Assembly: GCA_020636225.1 (NCBI GenBank)
Contig: JACJYI010000005.1
Location: 62,001-126,000 of the forward strand
Direction of reading: 5' to 3'
Source of the DNA: Lewinellaceae bacterium
GTDB taxonomy: Bacteria; Bacteroidota; Bacteroidia; Chitinophagales; Saprospiraceae
Length of the DNA stretch: 64,000 bases
A program made the position numbers and the translations under genes. How positions within the stretch are numbered: the stretch's first letter is position 1; each line of letters opens with the position of its first letter. Below, piece by piece: positions 43,943 through 52,782 of this stretch. The notes beneath the pieces were generated by a model that was not told where the DNA came from, did not search any database, and worked only from the letters and a program-made list of their open reading frames with translations.

Positions 43943-44356
43943 ATGGATCTCGCCTTGCTCAATCTCGTACTGTCCGCCATCCTCACGGGGTTGATCTGGA
44001 CCATCCAGGTGGTCCATTATCCTTCCTTCCTTGATCTGGGACAGCATGGGTTTGCTGCGGGCTATCGCCGCCACCTGCGCGGGATCATCCCCTTGACCGG
44101 CGTGTTGATGACCAGTGAACTGACCGCCTTTCTGCTGTGGTGGTACCAGTCGGGCTGGACCACCGACTTGCTCCTTCCGGCCGGATGCCTGGCCTGGATC
44201 TGGGGCGCGACCGGGTTCCTGCATATCCCCCAACATCGTCGACTGAGTGCTGGATTTGATGCCCGGCTGATCCACCGACTGGTGGTCACCAACTGGGGGC
44301 GTACCCTTGCCTGGACTATCCGGACCGTATGGCTTTGGTGGTATGTGGCTGCCTGA
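43943..44356 (+). CDS. Small integral membrane protein
   Basis: 137 residues with four predicted membrane helices (about 4-25, 47-66, 77-97 and 117-135). The motif QVVHYPSF in the first loop and the Trp-rich helices recall uncharacterised membrane proteins with a histidine after the first helix that could bind haem or metal (inference). The gene lies just after a terminator and ends 8 bp from the end of the convergent membrane protein gene, with no clear terminator between. Function unknown. Confidence 0.6.
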   Translation: MDLALLNLVLSAILTGLIWTIQVVHYPSFLDLGQHGFAAGYRRHLRGIIPLTGVLMTSELTAFLLWWYQSGWTTDLLLPAGCLAWIWGATGFLHIPQHRRLSAGFDARLIHRLVVTNWGRTLAWTIRTVWLWWYVAA

Positions 44357-44364
44357 CCGATCGA

Positions 44365-44769
44365 TCAGCGCATGGACAATTGTCCGCTCTTCCAGGCTTC
44401 TCGCAGGATGAGGGCAAAGGGGATCCACCAGATCACGTCGTTGAAGATGATCACCAGTCCGAAGGTCAGCGGGAAGGCTCCCTGCATCAGATACCACGTA
44501 AAACCGATCGGTCCGAACACCTTGCCCAGGAAGCCCACCAGGGTGATCGGCCAATGCGTGAGCGGATCACGGGCGGCAGCGAGGTAGCCCACGCCATAGA
44601 CCCCGACGATCATGCCGACGCATTGCCAGATCATGGGATAGAGGGGTCGGGTCATGCCCGCCAGGTCGAAGGCCAGGTTGGGAAAAAGGATCACACTGGC
44701 GCCCCAGGCCAGATTGTAGATGCCGGCGATCTGCAGGAAGCGCTTCATCAACCCTGTCGTCATGTCCAT
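44365..44769 (-). CDS. Small integral membrane protein
   Basis: 134 residues from ATG 44769, with four predicted helices (about 14-34, 48-66, 75-93, 105-120) and a conserved-looking Tyr/Trp pattern (FLQIAGIYNLAWGASVILFPN). It is downstream of the GT39-like gene (56 bp gap) in the same direction and may be the last gene of that operon. An upstream GTG at 44784 is possible. No family is recognised with confidence. Confidence 0.55.
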   Translation of the reverse strand: MDMTTGLMKRFLQIAGIYNLAWGASVILFPNLAFDLAGMTRPLYPMIWQCVGMIVGVYGVGYLAAARDPLTHWPITLVGFLGKVFGPIGFTWYLMQGAFPLTFGLVIIFNDVIWWIPFALILREAWKSGQLSMR

Positions 44770-44825
44770 TGTCTTTCCGGGCACAACAGTCAGAGCACGG
44801 AGGAAGTTGTCAACGTCCTCGGGAG

Positions 44826-46496
44826 TTACCGATCGCTCCCCGGTTCACGCTGGTAGAAGACGAAGCCGTTCTTGCGGCCGATCTCCCGGATATCTGGATA
44901 GGAGAGGAACCGATCCTCCTTGCCCACCTTGGTGATGAAATAGGTGGTCTTGTCGATCGGTCCGCTGAGCAGCCATTCCTGGTCGTAGGAATCGGAATTG
45001 GTCACCCTGGCTTTTCGGGTATAAAAGAGGTGGCCATAACTCTTGAAACCCACCGGCTGGACATAGCAGTCCTCCCCTTGCCTGGCCTCGTAGAACTCAA
45101 TGGCGGCCCGTTGGGAGTACCCCTCGATATTCCGGATGGTCGCGATGAGCGTCAACATCACAAAGACGGCCGTGCCGATGAAGAGGATGCTGACCCCGCT
45201 GCGCATGTCTTCCCGATGGAATGCCCGAAGGCTGGACAGGAGTACCGCCAGCAACCAGACACCGACCAGGGCTTCCCAATACGTCCAGTGAATGTCCGCT
45301 TCCAGGTTGCCCAGGGCAAAGGGATCCGCCGCAAAGAGCGGGCGAAGCAGGTCAGTATGCTGACCGAGCCAGGGCACAGCTGTCGTGGCGATCACAAACA
45401 ACCCGCCGATGGACAGGAGGCCGATGGTCAACCCACGGGTCCAGAGGATCCGGCGTTCCCACAGCTGGTTGATGACCACAGCGGCCAGATAGGTCATGGG
45501 CAGATAGCACATGGAGGAATAATGGACGATCTTGGACCGGACGATGGTGAACAGGATCAGTACCACCCAGAACAGGATCTTCATCCACAAGCGAAAGTCC
45601 TGGCGAGCGGCATTGTCCTCAGCGGGCAGTCGGAAGAACGACCGGACCGCGAAGATGGATGCCGGGAACACGCCGACCAGCAGGACGGCGAAGTGGTAAC
45701 CGGGAAAGCCCTTGTGCCCGGCATCGGGCGTGCTGAACAGCCGATACTGGTACTTGTTGAACTCGACTATGAACCAGGGACCATTCTTCAGAGTCTCCAG
45801 CCCATACCAGACCAGCATGATCGTCGCCGCTGACAAGGTGAACACGAGCCAGTGTCCGGGATGAGTATACCACCGGAAACGTTTCATGACCCAATAAACC
45901 CCGATGCACAAGGCGGCGATCAGGAATGCGACGGGGCCCTTGGTGAGGATACCCATGCCGATGGCCAGTCCACCCAGGATCAGGTAGATCCAGGAAGAGC
46001 GTGGCAGGGTGATTCCCTGGACGCCGTCCTTCTTCCAGAAGGCCAGGATGAACCCGTAAATCCCGAGGAAGATGAAGAGGTTGAACCAGGGGTCGATGAT
46101 GCCGGACTTGGCATACAGGAACGGGAGGACACTTCCCAGCCAGGCGGCTACCCATAGGAGACCAAAGCGGGGATGATACAGGCGCTTCCCGATCAGGTAG
46201 ATTACCACCATGGTCAGGATGCCGTTGATGGCATTCGGCAGGCGAGCCGCATATTCTCCTACCCCCAGGACATGCATGGCAGAGGCCTGGAGCCAGAAAA
46301 AGAAGGGTGGCTTTTCCCAGAAGGGCAGGAAGTTGATATAGACCCGGAGGTAGTCCTCCAGGATGAGCATTTCACGACTGATCTCGGCAAAGTTGATCTC
46401 GTCCCAATCGAACAGGTGGACACCACCAAGGAAGGGCAGGTAGAACAGGGCCCCTGCCAGGACGATCCACAGGATGTGTTTGGTGGATTCCGACAT
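44826..46496 (-). CDS. GT39/ArnT-like integral membrane glycosyltransferase
   Basis: 556 residues, about twelve helices. The acidic motif in the first periplasmic loop (FDWDEINFAEISREML) is the catalytic DE signature of the PMT/ArnT family, and FLPFWEKPPFFFWLQA is the next conserved segment. Such enzymes transfer sugars from a polyprenyl-phosphate donor to lipid A or proteins at the periplasmic face. The start lies 3 bp after the stop of the dioxygenase gene at 46500, so they share an operon. Acceptor and donor are unknown. Confidence 0.85.
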   Translation of the reverse strand: MSESTKHILWIVLAGALFYLPFLGGVHLFDWDEINFAEISREMLILEDYLRVYINFLPFWEKPPFFFWLQASAMHVLGVGEYAARLPNAINGILTMVVIYLIGKRLYHPRFGLLWVAAWLGSVLPFLYAKSGIIDPWFNLFIFLGIYGFILAFWKKDGVQGITLPRSSWIYLILGGLAIGMGILTKGPVAFLIAALCIGVYWVMKRFRWYTHPGHWLVFTLSAATIMLVWYGLETLKNGPWFIVEFNKYQYRLFSTPDAGHKGFPGYHFAVLLVGVFPASIFAVRSFFRLPAEDNAARQDFRLWMKILFWVVLILFTIVRSKIVHYSSMCYLPMTYLAAVVINQLWERRILWTRGLTIGLLSIGGLFVIATTAVPWLGQHTDLLRPLFAADPFALGNLEADIHWTYWEALVGVWLLAVLLSSLRAFHREDMRSGVSILFIGTAVFVMLTLIATIRNIEGYSQRAAIEFYEARQGEDCYVQPVGFKSYGHLFYTRKARVTNSDSYDQEWLLSGPIDKTTYFITKVGKEDRFLSYPDIREIGRKNGFVFYQREPGSDR

Positions 46497-46499
46497 GGG

Positions 46500-47354
46500 T
46501 CAGCGTCGTTTTTGAGGAGAGAACCAGCCGAGGATGCGGCTGACCACATCATCGTTGATCCCCAGTTTCCCCTTTAGCCAGGTATAGATGGCCACGGCCT
46601 TTTTATCAGCCCAGATCAGGATACCCTTGAGGCCATCACCCGGACGGGCCCGGTAGTTGGTGGCCCGCATGGAAGGTGCCTGCTTTTCCTCAGTGAAGTA
46701 ATACAGGGCGATCGACCGTCGGGTGACGTCTTCCGGACAGGTGATCGGGTCCGGGAATCCGTGGTAGGAGTCTTCATCGGTGTTGAACACCACCGCCCGG
46801 TTGAACACCGGCAGGATCTGTTTGCCGCACCGGCTCATGTCCCGCTCCCACAGTTCGAGGGCGCCACCCCAATCCGCTTCCCATCCTTCATTGAGGTAGA
46901 TGAGCAGGTTCACTCGACGGCGCCAGTGACGTTTGTGGGGATGCACGGTGAAGTCGGCGTGTACGTTCAGGTATCCTCCGCGTTTGCTTTGATGCAGTCC
47001 TCCCCCTTCCAGGGTTGGATCGGGCAGGAGGTTGGGGATACCCGTCATCTCGCTCAGCAGGGCGACAAATTCGGGTTGATTGCAAGCCTCGATCAGTTGG
47101 CGGATCGGGGATGGCAGGAGGTCGAGTTTGTTCAGGCCGTGCTTTTTTTCGTTGACATGCACGTAATGGATCCACCCGGCATCCCGGACATCGGGGAAGG
47201 AATCCATCGCCAATCTGGCGACATCCTCGTGGAGAAAGTCGTCCATGGCGATATGCGGATAGGGCTTGCCAGCGGCATACTGGTCCGCCAGGCCGGGCAG
47301 AAGACGCGTCAACCGATCGAGGTCGAGCATCGGAGAGGTCAGGGTATCAGGCAT
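46500..47354 (-). CDS. 2OG-Fe(II) oxygenase (prolyl 4-hydroxylase-like)
   Basis: 284 residues. The double-stranded beta-helix iron site is visible: HADF (HxD, within YLNVHADFTVHPH), a distal His in SYHGFPDP, and the 2-oxoglutarate-binding Arg in RRSIALYYFT. Proteins of this type hydroxylate proline, other amino acids or small molecules. A membrane-associated tail (AVAIYTWLKGKLG) is weak. It heads an operon with a GT39-like glycosyltransferase, suggesting hydroxylation of a residue that is then glycosylated (inference). Confidence 0.82.
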   Translation of the reverse strand: MPDTLTSPMLDLDRLTRLLPGLADQYAAGKPYPHIAMDDFLHEDVARLAMDSFPDVRDAGWIHYVHVNEKKHGLNKLDLLPSPIRQLIEACNQPEFVALLSEMTGIPNLLPDPTLEGGGLHQSKRGGYLNVHADFTVHPHKRHWRRRVNLLIYLNEGWEADWGGALELWERDMSRCGKQILPVFNRAVVFNTDEDSYHGFPDPITCPEDVTRRSIALYYFTEEKQAPSMRATNYRARPGDGLKGILIWADKKAVAIYTWLKGKLGINDDVVSRILGWFSPQKRR

Positions 47355-47409
47355 CCAACAAAAATATCATCAAATGTAGACAGAATGTGCGGCAACCAAT
47401 GCCCTCCCC

Positions 47410-48435
47410 CTATGCTGCATCGGAATGATCGCAGCGTTCCACGAGGAGTTGATCCAGGATAGGAAGATGCTCGGGCAGGATGATATTGATGGCGGGCACC
47501 CCGCACAGTCGCTGGGCCAGTTCGGCCCCGGCAATCGTATTGGTGGCCGGTCCTGCGATGATGTCTGGTCGCAGTCCGAAGGCCTGTTGGACCCCGAGGG
47601 CGGCATAGGGATCCGAGGCGCACAGGAGCGTTGCCCGGATCTGTCGACCCAGGGCCTCCATGGCCAGGTCGCCACGGTAGGGCTCCATGGGTGAAGCCCC
47701 GATCTCCACGACGGCCACATCGGGATGTTTATCGGCCATGACCCGTAACAGGAGGGCCAGGCGTTCGCGGAACAGGTCCGGATCGACGGCCGTGGAGGGA
47801 AGGCCCACGTCCACGAAGTCACAGATGACGTCCGCACCCGCATCGGCCATGGTGAGAATGTCCCGGTACCGACCGGCACCGGTCATTTTGACTCCCAGGA
47901 CCTTTTTGCCCATTTTGACCAGTTCATTGATCACAATGCGCGATACCGTGGTCTTTCCGGCTGACATAGAGGTGCCCACGATAAGAATTACCGGTCCGGC
48001 ATAAGGGTCAGACCCGGTGGTCGGAAGGAATTGGTGCATGGTCACCTTACGGCTCTGACGGGTGAGATGCCCGAGGTATTCGACCTCCATTGGAAAGGGG
48101 GAGAAGGGGGAAAAGGAGGTCATCCTGCCGGCCAGCCCGGCACCGGTGAGCAGATGGAAGGGCTGGTCGGGTCGAGCCAGTTTCCATGCTCCGGTGATCT
48201 CCAGAGTCGCATGTCGGTCGCCCAATGCGCCAATGACCTTCAGTCCGGAGAGGGGTTCCATCATGCGGCCGTTGGTCAGCTCCAGGCGCACACCCCCGTG
48301 TCCGCGATGGCGAATGCGCAAGGCGATGTAGTCACCCATCTCCCAGGCGGAATGGCCGAGGGGTTCGACCCGGAAGGGTCGGGTTTCCAGGTCGCTGATC
48401 CGGCAAAGTGAGGTATAGACGAGGTCGCGTTTCAT
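47410..48435 (-). CDS. P-loop NTPase, possibly DUF1611-like
   Basis: 341 residues. An N-terminal beta-rich domain of about 130 residues precedes a P-loop GTSMSAGKTTVSR (Walker A near residues 153-163) and a Walker-B-like VAVVEIGASPMEPYRGDLAME. Fold and motif style resemble the DUF1611 group, members of which acylate or process D-glutamate-containing compounds; assignment is tentative. Its start overlaps the stop of the M20 peptidase gene by 4 bp (ATGA), so the two are coupled. Confidence 0.6.
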   Translation of the reverse strand: MKRDLVYTSLCRISDLETRPFRVEPLGHSAWEMGDYIALRIRHRGHGGVRLELTNGRMMEPLSGLKVIGALGDRHATLEITGAWKLARPDQPFHLLTGAGLAGRMTSFSPFSPFPMEVEYLGHLTRQSRKVTMHQFLPTTGSDPYAGPVILIVGTSMSAGKTTVSRIVINELVKMGKKVLGVKMTGAGRYRDILTMADAGADVICDFVDVGLPSTAVDPDLFRERLALLLRVMADKHPDVAVVEIGASPMEPYRGDLAMEALGRQIRATLLCASDPYAALGVQQAFGLRPDIIAGPATNTIAGAELAQRLCGVPAINIILPEHLPILDQLLVERCDHSDAA

Positions 48436-49604
48436 CGGGCAGGATTTTCAGGTTCAAGGGGATGGAGCAGCATCATGGTCAGCAAGGCGGTTCGTTCGGG
48501 GAGGCTGTGGATCAGGATGTGCTCATGGTCGGCATGGGCGCCATCACCGGTCGTTCCCATTCCGTCCAGGGTGGCGGTGTACTGGCTGGTCGTATTGCCA
48601 TCTGAGCCGCCCCCGGCCGTGCTTTCCTCCAGGTCCAGTCCCAGGTCCCGTCCGGCCTGTCGGGCGATCTGCCAGAGGGCCTGGTTGCGGGTGGTCCGCT
48701 CCATGGGTGGACGGCCAATGCCCCCGCTGATCTCCAGGACGATCCCTGGCTGGCTGGCTTGCAGGCCGAGGATCTGGCGGGTGACCTGTTCACCGTCTTC
48801 CTGGTGAAGGACCCTGACATCGACAATGGCCTTGCTCTCGGGAGCGATCACGTTGGGTGACACGCCCCCCTCGATCATGCCCACGTTCACCGTGATACCT
48901 TTTTGAGGGTCATTCATGGCAAACAGTTTCTGGATCTGGGTGGATAGTTCCACGATGGCACTGGTACCTAATTCCGGATCCAGTCCGGCATGAGCGGCCT
49001 TGCCACGGATGACCAGGGTGAACCGACCGATCCCCTTGCGTGCGGTCTTCAACCGGCCTTGTGGTCCGAGGGGTGGTTCGAGCACGAAGGCACGGGAAGC
49101 GATCCGGGCCAGCCGGCGGATAGCGGGTGTGCTCTCCCGGCTGCCGATCTCTTCATCGGCATTGACGAGCAATACCGGCAGGGCAGGCAATGCCCAACCA
49201 TGGTGACGGATCGCCTGCAGGGCGAACACCATCTGGACCAGCCCGGCCTTCATGTCAAAGGCACCTGGTCCATGCCATTCATCCCGGGTCCTGTGGATGG
49301 GGCGGTTGGCGAGGGTGCCTGCCGGCCATACCGTATCGATATGCCCGAGCATCAGCTGGACCGGCTGTCCCCGGGTGCGAAGCCGGGGTCGGGCCATCAT
49401 CCATCCACCTGTCTGACGGCCTGGCGATCGGAACGTGTGCAGGTCCAGGGGATGCAGCCAGGTCATCAGGTGTGCCAGGGCCTGATCCTGGGACTGCCGA
49501 TCCGAAGAGGGGGATTCGCACCGGACCAGGTCCTCCAGCATCCGCAACATGCTGTCCTGTTGTCCGTGCAACCAATTCAGGATCGTGCTGGCTTGGGTGT
49601 TCAT
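48432..49604 (-). CDS. M20 family metallopeptidase (carboxypeptidase G2-like)
   Basis: 390 residues. Zinc-binding motifs of M20 are visible: HIDTVWP (first metal His, residues about 86-91), GPGAFDMKAG (Asp bridging residue), and the Glu pair in NADEEIGS (about 149-156), with a dimerisation domain in the middle. Carboxypeptidase G2-like members hydrolyse N-acyl-glutamates such as folate or acyl-amino acids. It is expressed with a P-loop NTPase downstream and a flavin reductase upstream (2 bp apart), which implies a shared pathway for an N-acylated amino acid (inference). Confidence 0.87.
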   Translation of the reverse strand: MNTQASTILNWLHGQQDSMLRMLEDLVRCESPSSDRQSQDQALAHLMTWLHPLDLHTFRSPGRQTGGWMMARPRLRTRGQPVQLMLGHIDTVWPAGTLANRPIHRTRDEWHGPGAFDMKAGLVQMVFALQAIRHHGWALPALPVLLVNADEEIGSRESTPAIRRLARIASRAFVLEPPLGPQGRLKTARKGIGRFTLVIRGKAAHAGLDPELGTSAIVELSTQIQKLFAMNDPQKGITVNVGMIEGGVSPNVIAPESKAIVDVRVLHQEDGEQVTRQILGLQASQPGIVLEISGGIGRPPMERTTRNQALWQIARQAGRDLGLDLEESTAGGGSDGNTTSQYTATLDGMGTTGDGAHADHEHILIHSLPERTALLTMMLLHPLEPENPAR

Positions 49605-49606
49605 GA

Positions 49607-50206
49607 TCAGGTGGCAAAGTCTTTGGGTAGCGGGAAGGCAAAACTATGTTCGATCCGTGCAAACCGTCCATAGGCCAGATAGGCCAGGAGGGGGTGATCA
49701 TGCAATTGCTGATCCGGATCCCTCTCTATGTCGTAGAGATAGTCCTGGTCGACCCAGACACCGGTGATCTGTCCACAGATCAGACTGTGATGCCCGAAGC
49801 CGTCAATGGTCCGTTCGTGATCACAGGCAAAGTAGAGATAGCTGCCGTCAAGAAAGGGATCTGCGTGGCCGGGAAAGCGACGGATCGGCAGATGGTTGAG
49901 GATGGGTTTGGCATCCAGTTCATCACATCGTGGTGAGGCGGCCAGGGCTGACAGGACTACCTGATCCGGCTTGGGAAAGCTCACGCTGAATGTGCCCGTC
50001 TTCTGGAGGTTGTGATAGGTATTGTGCCGGGGAGTGCAGACGAAGGCAAAGAATCGGTCGTGTCCCAGGGCGGTGACCATATGCTTGGGCGCCAAATTGA
50101 TCCTGTCACCCTCCTGGGTCCCGATCAGGACCAGGGGCGCGACGGTCAGGAATCGGTTCCAGATCGGTTGGTCGATGGGCAGGGAGTGAATGACCTGATC
50201 GCTCAT
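49607..50206 (-). CDS. Flavin reductase-like domain protein
   Basis: 199 residues from ATG 50206. A flavin-binding split beta-barrel fold is indicated by PLVLIGTQEGDRINLAPKHM (the first part of the flavin-reductase-like signature) and by TYHNLQKTGTFSVSFPKPDQV. These proteins bind FMN and may transfer electrons from NAD(P)H, often to an oxygenase. The upstream ATG at 50308 would add 34 residues without conservation and is excluded. Its stop is only 2 bp from the start of the M20 peptidase. Substrate unknown. Confidence 0.8.
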   Translation of the reverse strand: MSDQVIHSLPIDQPIWNRFLTVAPLVLIGTQEGDRINLAPKHMVTALGHDRFFAFVCTPRHNTYHNLQKTGTFSVSFPKPDQVVLSALAASPRCDELDAKPILNHLPIRRFPGHADPFLDGSYLYFACDHERTIDGFGHHSLICGQITGVWVDQDYLYDIERDPDQQLHDHPLLAYLAYGRFARIEHSFAFPLPKDFAT

Positions 50207-50467
50207 GGCAATGGATCTTGTCCGGTAATGTAACCGAATCGCTGGCATTGCTGCATGATCCCGAGCAGGGGGATGGGTAATCTGGGTCATTTGGCATTGG
50301 CCTGGCAATCCGGCTTGTCTAAAATCATTCTAAATAAAGATGCAGATCACTTCCATTCCCGGATCCTGTACATTAGGTTTGTGGGGCATTCGCAGTATAT
50401 GATCTTACTGGCACTCACCTTCCTGGATCGTCCCCGGCCGAACAATATGCATCGGCAGTCGCCTGTA

Positions 50468-50548
50468 ATGGTTTTCAAGAAGAAATGCTGTAAGAAGTAC
50501 AAGGACGGGAAGGCCTGCAAGAAGTGCCCGATACGGCGCAAACGATAA
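50468..50548 (+). CDS. Tiny Cys/Lys-rich protein
   Basis: 26 residues from ATG 50468, or 33 from ATG 50447: a basic peptide (KKKCCKKYKDGKACKKCPIRRKR) with four Cys. Similar short Cys-Lys peptides are common in Bacteroidota (recollection) and may bind a metal or RNA. Its 3' end overlaps the long upstream extension of the dioxygenase frame but not that gene's real start at 50635. Evidence is modest. Confidence 0.4.
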   Translation: MVFKKKCCKKYKDGKACKKCPIRRKR

Positions 50549-50634
50549 AAGGACTGTCTGCCGGAAGGTTGGTTGTTGCCACCTTGTCTATTTTCACCTA
50601 TCTTGTTCGAGCAGCTTTCCGCAAATCACCCCTG

Positions 50635-51453
50635 ATGAGCATTCGATTCCTTCTCCTGATCACCTGGATATCGTGTATCCCCGATGTCGCGACGACTCAG
50701 TGCCTTCCTACCGGAAGTGATATTGAGGGTCCCTACTATGTGACGGGTGCCCCGGAAACAGATTCGATCATCGCCCCGGTGCTACAGTCCAGTGCACAGA
50801 AGATCCGGGTACGGGGAACGGTGTATTTCTCCGGCTGTGAGGTGCCGGTACCCGATCCCGTGATCGATATCTGGCATACGGATGAGCTGGGCGAGTATTC
50901 CAATGTCGAAGGGAATCCCGATGATTTTGCCTACCGGGCCAGGGTGAAGGGAAATGTATCGGGTGAATACCTCTACTACAGTGTATTTCCAGGACTATAC
51001 CCTGGGCGGCCTCGACATACCCACTTCAAGGTATGGGTTAACGACACCCTGAAACTGACCTCCCAGATGTATTTCGAAGGGGACCCCCTGAATGCTTCGG
51101 ATCCCTGGGCTTCCAATGCGGAACCCAATCGGGTGGTCGAATTGGATACCCTGCCGAACGGTGATCTGGAGGCGCGGATGGATATCTATCTCATCGATTC
51201 TCCCTGGACCAGTATTGAGGATCCCCAGTCACCGGGGGCATCATCGTTTCTTGTCTTTCCCAATCCCGTTGATCGGTCTCGTCTTATCCGGCTGCCTGAG
51301 ATCATGACGGTATCCATGGTGGACATGGCCGGTCGCCTGGTCCTGGACCGACAACAAACCGCTATTCTGGATGTGGGTCTCCTGCCCCCGGGCAGATATG
51401 TCATTCGGTCATCGGACGGGCGGTCTGTACCGATCGTGATCCCCGCCTGGTAA
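50635..51453 (+). CDS. Secreted intradiol ring-cleavage dioxygenase-like protein with T9SS domain
   Basis: 272 residues. A signal peptide (IRFLLLITWISCIP) precedes an intradiol dioxygenase core: the opening EGPYYVTG, the iron-site pieces DIWHTDELGEYSN (Tyr ligand) and YPGRPRHTHFKV (Tyr ligand plus two His ligands). The family uses Fe3+ to cleave catechol rings. The last 70 residues (FLVFPNPVDRSRLIRLP, LLPPGRYVIRSSDG) are a T9SS type A domain. Export of such an enzyme is unusual, as homologues usually act in the cytoplasm. It may attack phenolic material outside the cell. Confidence 0.82.
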   Translation: MSIRFLLLITWISCIPDVATTQCLPTGSDIEGPYYVTGAPETDSIIAPVLQSSAQKIRVRGTVYFSGCEVPVPDPVIDIWHTDELGEYSNVEGNPDDFAYRARVKGNVSGEYLYYSVFPGLYPGRPRHTHFKVWVNDTLKLTSQMYFEGDPLNASDPWASNAEPNRVVELDTLPNGDLEARMDIYLIDSPWTSIEDPQSPGASSFLVFPNPVDRSRLIRLPEIMTVSMVDMAGRLVLDRQQTAILDVGLLPPGRYVIRSSDGRSVPIVIPAW

Positions 51454-51494
51454 GCTTTCGGCACAATCAGTATCTTGCTGGAAATCCATTGGCT

Positions 51495-51857
51495 ATGTTC
51501 CGGTTATTGTCTGCAGTTTCTTTCCTTTTCCTCTTTGCCTGCCAACCGGGCACGCCACCTGCCGAGCAGGTAGCCGGCGACTGGCAGGGTGCGCGGTGGG
51601 AGGCCAATGGCAATCCCGTGACTGATGATCCTACCCGGGTGGTGTTCATGTTCCAGCCACCGGACCGGTATGCCGCCGTATTCGGCAACCAGCAGGAAGC
51701 GGGCGTATACCGTGTCAACGATGGTCGGCTCTACACCCAGGCCGATGGCCAGGCCCAGATCATGGTCCGGTTTGACCGGCCCGATCCGGATACTCTGACC
51801 CTCCAGATGAATCGCGGGGGCCGCATGGAGACCCTGGTCCTGGGTCGACGGAAATAG
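51495..51857 (+). CDS. Lipoprotein of unknown function
   Basis: 120 residues from ATG 51495. The signal peptide ends in the lipobox LFAC (Cys16 or so). The mature part is a small beta-strand-rich sequence (DWQGARWEANGNPV, RVVFMFQPPDRYAAVFG, ETLVLGRRK), which could be lipocalin-like. The last 25 or so bases of the gene (from about 51832) recur at 53078 and 53436 inside the palindromic repeat array downstream. Confidence 0.65.
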   Translation: MFRLLSAVSFLFLFACQPGTPPAEQVAGDWQGARWEANGNPVTDDPTRVVFMFQPPDRYAAVFGNQQEAGVYRVNDGRLYTQADGQAQIMVRFDRPDPDTLTLQMNRGGRMETLVLGRRK

Positions 51858-52230
51858 GGATTCTCCTTGTTGATTCGCATATTGCCAGACGGGTTCGACC
51901 GCTACCGCGGTCGTGAGGTGAGGCGATCAGAAACCCCGGGTTTCACCCGGGGCTATTGACAGTCGACCACATCCGTGGTCGGGCAGGGATGGAACAGGTT
52001 GCTAAAAGATTCGGGATGAAGAAAAATCATCAAAGTCAATATCCCCTTCAGTCTGGGCGCCCGGACCAGATCACCAATTGACCAGAGAAAGGGAGTACTC
52101 AGTCCTTTGATCTGGTTCCACGTCCAGGCATTCAGACAGGGATCGCGGAGCGATCCAATATGAATAGCCCCGGGTGCAACCCGGGGATTATCCATGTTGG
52201 AAAATCAACCACGGAGTGGTTGAATTGGTA
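51858..52230. repeat. RAYT-associated palindromic unit R1
   Basis: The head palindrome CCCCGGGTTTCACCCGGGG (51934-51952), the arms gaccgc-tacc-gcggtc (about 51898-51913) and cgaccac-atcc-gtggtcg (about 51963-51980), and the tail palindrome CCCCGGGTGCAACCCGGGG (52168-52186) are all present, then caaccac/gtggttg (about 52206-52222). The unit directly follows the lipoprotein stop and precedes the RAYT gene. No coding sequence is supported. Confidence 0.85.
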
Positions 52231-52249
52231 CGCCTACCTGCCCAATAAT

Positions 52250-52702
52250 TCAATCCAGATATCGCTCGTCATATTCGACTCCATGCTCGGTTAAGAGGCT
52301 GATGAGCTCCTCTTTGAAGGTTATTTTTTTGTGGTGACTTTCCTGTTGTTTGATATACTCAATGAGACTTTCTTTTTCCCGAATGGAGTAGGTGAATGCC
52401 CCATATCCATCCTGCCATTTTGTAAAGTCTGGAAATAGCTGTTTCTCCTTAATGAATATCGAGCTACCGATTTTAATATCCTTGACCAATGAGGAAAGGG
52501 AAACCTGGGGGTGTAAATGAGTGGCAATATGAATATGGTCTTCAACGCCATTGATCTGGTAAAGGTGACATTTTTTATTTTCCAGTATGCCCCAGATGTA
52601 TTTGAACAGTAGTTGTCTTTTTTCGGGCTTTAAAACAGGAGCTCGTGAGTATGTTGAGAATACAATTTGGTAGATGATCTGTGTATATGTTCTCATGGCC
52701 AT
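52250..52702 (-). CDS. REP-associated tyrosine transposase (IS200/IS605 Y1 family, RAYT)
   Basis: 150 residues. Single-strand HUH transposase: the HUH motif in EDHIHIATHLHP (two His bind the metal) and the catalytic Tyr in LIEYIKQQESHHKK, with the Bacteroidota C-terminal signature EHGVEYDERYL. RAYTs cut and join single-stranded DNA at palindromes such as those found on both sides of this gene. It is surrounded by about 357-bp tandem palindromic units and is probably the enzyme that spread or maintains them. Intact start (ATG 52702) and motifs suggest it is active. Confidence 0.93.
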   Translation of the reverse strand: MAMRTYTQIIYQIVFSTYSRAPVLKPEKRQLLFKYIWGILENKKCHLYQINGVEDHIHIATHLHPQVSLSSLVKDIKIGSSIFIKEKQLFPDFTKWQDGYGAFTYSIREKESLIEYIKQQESHHKKITFKEELISLLTEHGVEYDERYLD

Positions 52703-52782
52703 GATTTTATGGCTTTAAAATAAATTGTTTTAATTAATTGACATGTAATTATGATGAGTTTTCATGTTGGATATTGAGGAGA

